A DNA stretch of 47,608 bases, taken from contig JAFWQF010000107.1 of assembly GCA_017509205.1 (NCBI GenBank), positions 1 to 47,608 of the forward strand. The letters run 5' to 3'. Shown here in pieces: positions 41,608 through 47,608 of the stretch. Positions within the stretch are counted from its first letter, which is position 1. Each line of letters opens with the position of its first letter. A program made the position numbers and the translations under genes. This stretch comes from Clostridiales bacterium. Its GTDB lineage: Bacteria; Bacillota; Clostridia; Saccharofermentanales; Saccharofermentanaceae. The notes beneath the pieces are model-generated. The model was given only the letters and a program-made list of their open reading frames with translations, was not told the DNA's origin and ran no database searches.

Positions 41608-42147
41608 ATGTCCAGATTAAAAGATAAATACACATCGGAAGTGGTACCTGCTCTTCAGGAGAAGTTTAAGTACAGCTCCTCAATGCAGATCCCGAAGGTT
41701 GACAAGATCGTGCTCAACATGGGCGTCGGTGAAGTCAAGGATAACCCCAAGGCACTTGAAGCTGCTATGCGCGACATGGGTCTCATCGCAGGACAGAAGC
41801 CTGTTGCTACTGTTGCTACAAAGTCCATCGCTGCATTCAAGCTCAGAGAGGGCATGAAGATCGGATGCAAGGTTACGCTCAGAGGAGAGAACATGTATTA
41901 CTTCCTCGACAAGCTCATCAGCCTTGCTCTTCCCCGAGTTCGCGACTTCCGCGGAATCAGCCCCAATTCCTTCGACGGACACGGTAACTACGCAATGGGT
42001 ATCAAGGAGCAGCTCATGTTCCCTGAAATCGATTACGATAAGATCGATAAGATCCGTGGTATGGATATCATCATCGTTACTACAGCCGGGACAGACGAAG
42101 AGGCATTCGAGCTCCTTAAGCTTATGGGCATGCCTTTCCGCAAATAA
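41608..42147 (+). CDS. rplE: Ribosomal protein L5
   Basis: 50S protein that binds 5S rRNA and contacts P-site tRNA, 179 residues. Seen: [40 protein letters not shown] and [20 protein letters not shown]. It starts six bases after rplX with GGGAG inside the end of that gene. Confidence 0.98.
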   Translation: MSRLKDKYTSEVVPALQEKFKYSSSMQIPKVDKIVLNMGVGEVKDNPKALEAAMRDMGLIAGQKPVATVATKSIAAFKLREGMKIGCKVTLRGENMYYFLDKLISLALPRVRDFRGISPNSFDGHGNYAMGIKEQLMFPEIDYDKIDKIRGMDIIIVTTAGTDEEAFELLKLMGMPFRK

Positions 42148-42165
42148 TTGGAGGAGAAATAAAAC

Positions 42166-42351
42166 ATGGCAAAGAAGTCAATGATTCTTAAGTCCCAGAG
42201 AACACCTAAGTTCTCCACCCAGCAGCACAACCGCTGCAAGCTCTGCGGTAGGCCTCATGCTTATATCCGCAAGTACGGGATTTGCCGTCTCTGCTTCCGT
42301 GACCTCGCATACAAGGGCGAGATCCCGGGTGTTAAAAAAGCAAGCTGGTAA
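42166..42351 (+). CDS. rpsN: Ribosomal protein S14, type Z (zinc form)
   Basis: 30S protein, 61 residues. It is the short zinc-binding form: CKLC-x12-CRLC, then [18 protein letters not shown]. Zinc-free S14 paralogues are often kept elsewhere for zinc shortage; none is visible here. Ribosome site TTGGAGGA before ATG. A 54-base gap to rpsH follows. Confidence 0.98.
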   Translation: MAKKSMILKSQRTPKFSTQQHNRCKLCGRPHAYIRKYGICRLCFRDLAYKGEIPGVKKASW

Positions 42352-42405
42352 TGACGGACTCTTTCAAAAGAATTGCAACTGTCCATATAAACAGGAGGAA
42401 GAAAA

Positions 42406-42801
42406 ATGCAGATTACAGACGCAATTGCTGATATGCTTACGAGAATTCGTAACGCAGGCTCTGCCGGCCACGCAACTGTAGATATTCCGCAGTCGAATCT
42501 CAAGAAGTCGATTGCTCAGATCCTTTTAGACGAAGGATATATCGAGAAGTTTGAGCTGTTAGAGGGCAACACACAGGGAGTTATCAGAGTTACTCTGAAG
42601 TACTCCGGCAGAAAGCACGTTATTTCCGGCATCAAGAGAATCTCCAAGCCGGGTCTCCGTACTTATGCTGACAAGACAAGCCTGCCCCGCGTTCTCAATG
42701 GTCTCGGTATCGCGATCATTTCTACATCCAAGGGCGTTATGACCGACAAGGAAGCCAGAAAGCTCGGTGTCGGTGGCGAAGTCCTTGCTTACATTTGGTA
42801 A
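42406..42801 (+). CDS. rpsH: Ribosomal protein S8
   Basis: 30S central-domain protein, 131 residues; in E. coli it represses the spc operon. Seen: [40 protein letters not shown] and the C-terminal [20 protein letters not shown]. Ribosome site AGGAGGAA before ATG. A structured 90-base gap separates it from rplF. Confidence 0.98.
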   Translation: MQITDAIADMLTRIRNAGSAGHATVDIPQSNLKKSIAQILLDEGYIEKFELLEGNTQGVIRVTLKYSGRKHVISGIKRISKPGLRTYADKTSLPRVLNGLGIAIISTSKGVMTDKEARKLGVGGEVLAYIW

Positions 42802-42859
42802 TAGTTAGGTAACTATACACTCTGAAAAGCACTGCCTGCGGCGACATACCGCACGGCAG
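42802..42859 (+). promoter_or_regulatory. Two hairpins between rpsH and rplF
   Basis: First hairpin TAGTT-AGGT-AACTA (42802-42815). Second, stronger: CTGCCTGCGG (42832-42841) pairs with CCGCACGGCAG (42849-42859) over ten pairs with one bulged C and a seven-base loop. No U-tract follows, so this is not a normal terminator. The rplF ribosome site lies about 20 bases downstream. Confidence 0.6.
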
Positions 42860-42891
42860 GAGCACAATCTTAAGAGCAGGAGGAAAATAAT

Positions 42892-43431
42892 ATGTCAAGA
42901 ATCGGTAGAATGCCGGTTACGATTCCTGCAGGCGTCGACGTTAAGATCGACGGGCAGCACGTAACGGTTAAGAAGGACAAGACTGAGATGAGCCTTGATG
43001 TTCATCCCAGCATTTCCGTAAAGATGGAAGGTTCAGAGATCCTTGTTGAGCGTCATTCTGACGACAAGGAGCACAGAGCACTCCACGGACTCACCAGAGC
43101 ACTCATCCACAACATGGTTGTAGGTGTAACTGAAGGTTTCACAAAGACCCTCGAGATCAATGGTGTAGGTTACAGGGCAACCAAGCAGGGTAACAAGGTT
43201 GTATTCAACCTCGGTTATTCTCACCCCATCGAAATGGTTGAACCTGAGGGTATCACCATTGAGGTAAAAGACAATCTGGTCATGGTAAAGGGCGCAGACA
43301 AGCAGCTCGTCGGCGAGACAGCAGCTAAGATCCGCAGCCTCAGAGTTCCTGATGTTTATAAGGGCAAGGGTATCAAGTATGCCGGCGAGCACCTTATCAT
43401 CAAGGAAGGCAAGACCGGTGCTAAGAAGTAA
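42892..43431 (+). CDS. rplF: Ribosomal protein L6
   Basis: 50S protein near the factor-binding site, 179 residues, made of two similar halves. Seen: [40 protein letters not shown] and the C-terminal [20 protein letters not shown]. Ribosome site AGGAGGAAA before ATG, just after the hairpins in the gap. Confidence 0.98.
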   Translation: MSRIGRMPVTIPAGVDVKIDGQHVTVKKDKTEMSLDVHPSISVKMEGSEILVERHSDDKEHRALHGLTRALIHNMVVGVTEGFTKTLEINGVGYRATKQGNKVVFNLGYSHPIEMVEPEGITIEVKDNLVMVKGADKQLVGETAAKIRSLRVPDVYKGKGIKYAGEHLIIKEGKTGAKK

Positions 43432-43451
43432 GGAAAAGGGGGTATAAAAGC

Positions 43452-43820
43452 ATGATTGGCAGAATTGACAAGAATAAGATCCGTAAAAGAAAGCATGTAC
43501 GTGTCAGAAAGAAGATTTCCGGCACAAGTGAATGCCCCAGGCTTTGCGTTTACAGAAGCAACGCCCACATTTACGCACAGATAATCGACGATGAGAGCCA
43601 GACAACCCTCTGCAGCGCTTCTACGCTTGACAAGGACGTTAAGGGTTCTGTTTCTGTCGGAAGCAACATCGAGGCAGCTAAGGCGGTAGGCAAGCTCATC
43701 GCTGAGCGTGCAGCAGCTAAGGACATCAAGGTTGTTGTCTTTGACCGCGGCGGTTACCTTTATCACGGAAGAGTCCAGGCACTGGCAGAGGCGGCAAGAG
43801 AAGCCGGTCTCGAATTCTAA
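43452..43820 (+). CDS. rplR: Ribosomal protein L18
   Basis: 5S rRNA-binding 50S protein, 122 residues. Seen: [20 protein letters not shown] with [16 protein letters not shown], and the family end [20 protein letters not shown]. Ribosome site AAAAGGGGG before ATG. Confidence 0.98.
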   Translation: MIGRIDKNKIRKRKHVRVRKKISGTSECPRLCVYRSNAHIYAQIIDDESQTTLCSASTLDKDVKGSVSVGSNIEAAKAVGKLIAERAAAKDIKVVVFDRGGYLYHGRVQALAEAAREAGLEF

Positions 43821-43839
43821 TCGGGAGGATCAATAAAGA

Positions 43840-44358
43840 ATGGCTTACGATTCCAAGAACATTTCCAGAGAGGAAAAGAAACCGGAGTTCGAAGAGAGAG
43901 TTATACATATCGGCCGTGTCTCTAAGACAGTTAAGGGCGGTAAGAACATGCGCTTCGCAGCTCTTGTTGTCATCGGTGACAGGAACGGCAGAGTAGGTAA
44001 GGGCATCGGTAAATCAACCGAAGTTCCGGACGCTATCAGGAAGGGCATCGAGGAAGCAAAGAAGAACATCATCAATGTTTCCCTCGTTAACGGCACCATC
44101 CCTCACGAGACAATCGGTGAATACGCTGCAGCTCACATCGTTATGAAGCCTGCTGCAGGCGGTACCGGTATCATCGCTGGCGGTCCTGTCCGTTCAGTAT
44201 GCGAGCTCGCAGGCGTTACGGACATCCGTACAAAGTCTATCGGCTCCAACAACCCTAACAATATGGTTAACGCAACGCTTGCCGGCCTTGCAGGACTTAA
44301 GTCCATCGAGGAAGTTGCAAAGCTCCGTGGAAAGACCATCGACGAGATCAAGAAATAA
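43840..44358 (+). CDS. rpsE: Ribosomal protein S5
   Basis: 30S protein of the mRNA entry and decoding region, 172 residues. Seen: [20 protein letters not shown] (double-strand RNA fold), [20 protein letters not shown] and the C-terminal [19 protein letters not shown]. Ribosome site CGGGAGGA before ATG. Confidence 0.98.
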   Translation: MAYDSKNISREEKKPEFEERVIHIGRVSKTVKGGKNMRFAALVVIGDRNGRVGKGIGKSTEVPDAIRKGIEEAKKNIINVSLVNGTIPHETIGEYAAAHIVMKPAAGGTGIIAGGPVRSVCELAGVTDIRTKSIGSNNPNNMVNATLAGLAGLKSIEEVAKLRGKTIDEIKK

Positions 44359-44373
44359 GGAGGCCTTTGCAGC

Positions 44374-44553
44374 ATGGCTAATTTAAAGATCACGCTCACA
44401 AAGAGCATCAATAAAGCAAGAGCTTCTGAGAAAGCTACAGTTAGAGCTCTCGGTCTCAGAAAGATCGGCCAGACAGTTGAGAAGGCCGACAACGAGGCTA
44501 CACGTGGTATGGTAAAGGCTGTTACCAACTACGTAGTCTGCGAAGAAGCTTAA
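44374..44553 (+). CDS. rpmD: Ribosomal protein L30
   Basis: Small 50S protein, 59 residues. Translation starts MANLKITLTKSINKARASEK and has the family block ALGLRKIGQTVEKADNEATR followed by GMVKAVTNYV. Ribosome site AAGGAGG before ATG. Between rpsE and rplO as in most bacteria. Confidence 0.97.
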   Translation: MANLKITLTKSINKARASEKATVRALGLRKIGQTVEKADNEATRGMVKAVTNYVVCEEA

Positions 44554-44567
44554 TGGAGGTTTAAGTA

Positions 44568-45011
44568 ATGAAACTCAATGAAATGACTTCCGCCGGCAAC
44601 GCAACCGCTTACCGTAAGGGAAGAGGTCCGGGATCTGGCAATGGTAAAACAAGCGGCCGCGGCCACAAGGGACAGAAGGCTCGTTCCGGCGGCGGAGTAA
44701 GACCCGGATTTGAAGGCGGCCAGATGCCTCTTTACAGACGTCTGCCTAAGAGGGGCTTCAACAACAAGCGTTTCGCTCCTCAGTACATCACAATCAACAT
44801 CTCTGATCTTGAGAAGATCGAAGGCGTAACCGAAGTTACCGCACAGGTTCTTGACGAGCAGGGCATCATCTCTGTTCCTAAGAACAATGACGGCATCAAG
44901 ATCCTCGGACGCGGCGAGCTTACCAAGAAGCTTGACGTAAAGGCTGCTAAGTTCACAGCATCCGCAAAAGAGAAGATCGAGAAGGCCGGAGGCACGGCAA
45001 CGGAGGTTTGA
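44568..45011 (+). CDS. rplO: Ribosomal protein L15
   Basis: 50S late-assembly protein, 147 residues. Seen: the Gly/Arg-rich extended N-terminus ([20 protein letters not shown]), [20 protein letters not shown] and the C-terminal [14 protein letters not shown]. Ribosome site ATGGAGG before ATG; six bases to secY. Confidence 0.98.
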   Translation: MKLNEMTSAGNATAYRKGRGPGSGNGKTSGRGHKGQKARSGGGVRPGFEGGQMPLYRRLPKRGFNNKRFAPQYITINISDLEKIEGVTEVTAQVLDEQGIISVPKNNDGIKILGRGELTKKLDVKAAKFTASAKEKIEKAGGTATEV

Positions 45012-45017
45012 TAAGGC

Positions 45018-46358
45018 ATGAGCGGTATATTTGATATTGCAGTTAATGCTTTCAGCGTTCAATCACTGCGCAAGAGACTGCTTTATACCTTCATGATCCT
45101 TGGCATTTTCATGCTGGGCGGACTTGTTCCCGTTCCTGCTATCGACGGTAAGCAGTTTACCTCGATACTCCAGACATGGGGACAGCTCGGCAGCATCATG
45201 GATATCATTTCCGGCGGCGGACTGTACCACGCATCCATTCTTTCAATGGGTGTTTCACCGTACATCAACGCATCGATCATCATCCAGCTCCTCACGGTCG
45301 TTATCCCCGCACTCGAGGATATGTCCAAAGAGGGCGCTTCCGGAAGGAAGAAGATGGACAAGATCACGCGTTATTCCGCGATCGGTCTTGCACTGGTTCA
45401 GTCTTCACTGTTCTGCTTCTCAACAAGAGCAGCACTCATCGAGATCGTTCCGGGCGCAAAATGGCTTTCTGCAGTAATGGTTGTTGTATCCTTCACCGCA
45501 GGTGCGGCTCTTGTAGTCTTCCTCGGTGAAAAGATCAACGACGTCGGTATCGGAAACGGTGTTTCACTCATCATCTTCGCCGGTATCGCGACACGTCTGC
45601 CTGAAATGGCCAAGACGCTTTACGGCAAGGCTGTTGAGATCAGCGGTTATATCGATAACCCCGTTCTCGGTGTCATCGTCGGAATCCTGGTATTCATACT
45701 TGTAGCCATGGTATCAGTCGTCATCATCGTGTTCGTTATCTACGTTCAGGATGCTGAAAGAAGGATCCCCGTACAGTATTCCAAGAAGGTCATCGGAAGA
45801 AACCAGCGCGGCGGCAACAGGGACTATCTGCCTCTCAAGGTTAATATGTCCGGCGTTATGCCTGTTATCTTCGCGATGTCCATCCTCGCTGTACCTTCGA
45901 TCATCGTTACGATGTTCATCAAGAATCCCGGCCCAGTCCTCAGCTGGATCAAGAATTCATTCACCGGCAGCGCATGGTATTACCTCGTATACTTCGTACT
46001 CATCTTTTTGTTTACGTTCTTCTATTCGTCGATCAACTTCCATCCGATCGAGATCGCGAACAACATCAACCAGAACGGCGGTACGATCAGCGGTATCAGA
46101 GCAGGTAAGCCTACAACGGAATTCATCAAGAAGGCTGCATTCAGGCTCAACTGGATCGAGGCCGTATTCCTCGTACTCGTCTGCATCCTGCCTACAGTAG
46201 TAGGTACGCTCACGGGATTCGAGAACGTATGGTTCGCAGGTACTTCGGTACTCATCCTTACCAGCGTTGCTGATGACCTGATCCGTCAGGTAGAAGGTGA
46301 ACTTGAGGTAAGAAGCCCGAAGGGATTCCTCGAGGATCTTACAGTCAAGAAGAAATAA
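45018..46358 (+). CDS. secY: Preprotein translocase subunit SecY
   Basis: Channel of the Sec translocon, 446 residues with ten membrane helices. Seen: ILGIFMLGGLVPVPAID, SILSMGVSPYINASIIIQLL (plug and helix 2 area), the cytoplasmic loop AERRIPVQYSKKVIGR, and NFHPIEIANNINQNGGTISG with IRAGKPT in the later loop. Full length. Ends the ribosomal cluster here: a terminator follows within 30 bases, and adk and map are not behind it. Confidence 0.97.
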   Translation: MSGIFDIAVNAFSVQSLRKRLLYTFMILGIFMLGGLVPVPAIDGKQFTSILQTWGQLGSIMDIISGGGLYHASILSMGVSPYINASIIIQLLTVVIPALEDMSKEGASGRKKMDKITRYSAIGLALVQSSLFCFSTRAALIEIVPGAKWLSAVMVVVSFTAGAALVVFLGEKINDVGIGNGVSLIIFAGIATRLPEMAKTLYGKAVEISGYIDNPVLGVIVGILVFILVAMVSVVIIVFVIYVQDAERRIPVQYSKKVIGRNQRGGNRDYLPLKVNMSGVMPVIFAMSILAVPSIIVTMFIKNPGPVLSWIKNSFTGSAWYYLVYFVLIFLFTFFYSSINFHPIEIANNINQNGGTISGIRAGKPTTEFIKKAAFRLNWIEAVFLVLVCILPTVVGTLTGFENVWFAGTSVLILTSVADDLIRQVEGELEVRSPKGFLEDLTVKKK

Positions 46359-46385
46359 AGCAAAAGCGTATAAGCTGTTAGATTT

Positions 46386-46418
46386 CCCGCATTGCCTGGG
46401 CAATGCGGGATTTTTTAT
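46386..46418 (+). terminator. Terminator after secY
   Basis: Perfect ten-pair stem CCCGCATTGC (46386-46395) with GCAATGCGGG (46400-46409), tetraloop CTGG, followed by ATTTTTTATTT. Confidence 0.93.
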
Positions 46419-46424
46419 TTACGG

Positions 46425-46455
46425 TTAACAGCTTTTTAAAACATGGGAATATAAT
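46425..46455 (+). promoter_or_regulatory. Possible promoter for a leaderless mRNA
   Basis: -10 TATAAT (46450-46455) with a possible -35 TTAACA (46425-46430) at a long 19-base spacing. The expected transcription start, seven bases after the -10, is the A of the next gene's ATG (46462). Confidence 0.5.
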
Positions 46456-46461
46456 AGAAGA

Positions 46462-47608
46462 ATGAGCAATGTGATCGACTATCTAACATGGCGCGGAGAT
46501 CTTACCTTCGAACAGGATACATTTGGCAATGCCGATGCCCTCATCCTGTCATGCCTTTCGTATGTCAACCTGGACGGGATCGTACCCGGACCGGGGAAGG
46601 GAAGTATAAAGCTTTCTGAAGCTTCAGACGTGTTTTTCAGACTCCATACGGAAGATGAACTGAAGGCAGACAAGTCTCTCATCAAATTTGCGCCCGGACT
46701 CTTAAAGAGCATGGCCGGAACAAGACGTTTCGGGGATGCATTGCTGAGTTCGTACGTAAACAGGACTGACCTGTCGGTCGAGCTTCAATTTGCCGTCCTC
46801 AAGATTACGACATCTGACGGCATTGATTTCATTTCATTTCGCGGAACTGATGACACGATCATCGGCTGGAAGGAAGACTTTAATCTCAGTTACAAAACAG
46901 TACCTGCTGAAAACGAAGCAGTTGAGTATCTTCAAAACGAAGGACAGTCAAACCTCAGAACGATGAGGTTAGGCGGACATTCAAAAGGTGGACACCTTGC
47001 TGTATATGCTGCTTCGGGGGTAACGGGAGACATAGCGGAACGCATCGCGTGCATCTATAACTGTGACGGCCCCGGATTTAACAGGGAGACTTACGAATCA
47101 GAACAATACAGGAGCCTTAACGGAAGGATCGTCAGGATAATCCCGCAGGGTTCGATCATAGGACGGCTTCTTGAATGTGATACCGAACCCGTCATAACTG
47201 CAAGCTCGGAAATAGGACTTATGCAGCATGATCCGCTTTCGTGGCAGATAACGGGTAAGGATTTTGTTACGGTACAGAACACTGATCAGCTCAGCGACCT
47301 TTTCAAAAAGACCATGACAGGATGGCTTGAACAGATGTCATTTGAAGAGAGAAAGTTCTTCATAGATGATCTGTTTGCTGTATTCGCGGCATCAGGTTGT
47401 GATTATTTAAGTCTGCTTCCCAAAGTGGGCCTGCGAGGGAAAAAGGCAATGCTAGACAGGCTTAATCTGATGAGTGCGGATTCTTCTGAGAAAGTTAAGA
47501 TGCTCGTGAAATTGTTTTTCGAAAACTGGAACGGAATGCGTCCGGCAAAAGAGCTATTCGGACAGAAAGAACTTCCAAACATATTCAGGATCGCAAAGAA
47601 CGCGGAAA
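46462..47608 (+). CDS. DUF2974/Mbeg1-like alpha/beta hydrolase (3' end outside window)
   Basis: The first 382 codons of a gene that runs off the window. The start NVIDYLTWRGDLTFEQDTFG is typical of the Mbeg1-like group. An alpha/beta hydrolase core follows: ISFRGTDD (oxyanion region, about 130-137) and the nucleophile elbow GGHSKGGHLA (Ser about 175), then NCDGPGF. A later His is likely (LMQHDPLSW). Substrate unknown; the fold suggests lipase or esterase-like activity. No Shine-Dalgarno site beyond AGAAG. The start agrees with the family, so the gene may be read from a leaderless message starting at the ATG. Confidence 0.88.
   Translation, partial: MSNVIDYLTWRGDLTFEQDTFGNADALILSCLSYVNLDGIVPGPGKGSIKLSEASDVFFRLHTEDELKADKSLIKFAPGLLKSMAGTRRFGDALLSSYVNRTDLSVELQFAVLKITTSDGIDFISFRGTDDTIIGWKEDFNLSYKTVPAENEAVEYLQNEGQSNLRTMRLGGHSKGGHLAVYAASGVTGDIAERIACIYNCDGPGFNRETYESEQYRSLNGRIVRIIPQGSIIGRLLECDTEPVITASSEIGLMQHDPLSWQITGKDFVTVQNTDQLSDLFKKTMTGWLEQMSFEERKFFIDDLFAVFAASGCDYLSLLPKVGLRGKKAMLDRLNLMSADSSEKVKMLVKLFFENWNGMRPAKELFGQKELPNIFRIAKNAE

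Noticed and set aside
1..47608. CRISPR arrays, tRNA or rRNA genes, prophage or transposase genes
   Set aside because: None found on reading both strands; the gene content is ordinary chromosomal backbone.

Overview
The window reads as chromosomal backbone of an anaerobic, Gram-positive member of the Clostridia with roughly balanced base composition. The evidence is a SCIFF peptide with its radical SAM maturase, a Veg protein, a type-Z (zinc) S14, lipoprotein-type sugar-binding proteins, and the ffs-dnaX-ybaB-recR order typical of Firmicutes. No phage, insertion sequence, CRISPR array, tRNA or rRNA was seen. The sporulation genes yabP and yabQ, which in Bacillus lie between the S4-domain gene and divIC, are missing here; a non-sporulating lineage is possible but not proven. 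Species cannot be named from sequence reading alone.

Region 1 (1-10.4 kb) is an L-arabinose-type sugar locus. A YesM-like histidine kinase (cut by the window start) overlaps a sugar-binding lipoprotein gene and probably forms a membrane sensor with it, as in the AraP/AraS/AraT system of Geobacillus. A convergent GntR/LacI-type AraR-like repressor follows. Then comes an importer (binding protein, double ATPase, two permeases) with an FGGY kinase and L-ribulose-5-phosphate 4-epimerase. The second permease carries a one-base frameshift. No arabinose isomerase is present. A hairpin terminator sits between the binding-protein gene and the ATPase gene.

Region 2 (10.5-14.5 kb, minus strand) holds the SCIFF maturase, the 49-residue SCIFF precursor with a near-consensus promoter and a terminator between the two genes, an Orn/Lys/Arg-type decarboxylase, and a zinc-ribbon protein whose HD-like domain has apparently lost its metal ligands.

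Region 3 (14.9-20.7 kb) has a small unknown gene, then (minus strand) SRP RNA, dnaX, ybaB, recR, rqcP and divIC, followed by a secreted beta-lactamase-fold protein lacking the catalytic motifs.

Region 4 (20.8-27.2 kb): veg and ispE on plus, then an argC-argB-argD-argF-GNAT operon on minus with a promoter overlapped by an ArgR-box-like palindrome.

Region 5 (27.5-35.1 kb, plus): an orphan MsmK/UgpC-type ATPase, a PucR/CdaR-like regulator, ftsE (with a long acidic tail), ftsX, an M23 murein hydrolase, a methyltransferase and hslO. ftsE-ftsX-M23 makes a cell-division wall-hydrolysis module.

Region 6 (35.1-46.4 kb, plus): the S10 and spc ribosomal protein clusters, rpsJ to secY, with a roughly 310-base leader and two strongly structured intergenic gaps. 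The run stops at a terminator straight after secY, without adk, map, infA or the alpha cluster. The window ends inside a DUF2974/Mbeg1-like hydrolase gene that may be read from a leaderless mRNA.

No wholly new multi-gene system could be demonstrated. The best leads are the two apparent pseudoenzymes (zinc-ribbon/HD and beta-lactamase-like), the RNA hairpins inside the ribosomal operon, the FtsE tail and the SCIFF pair.
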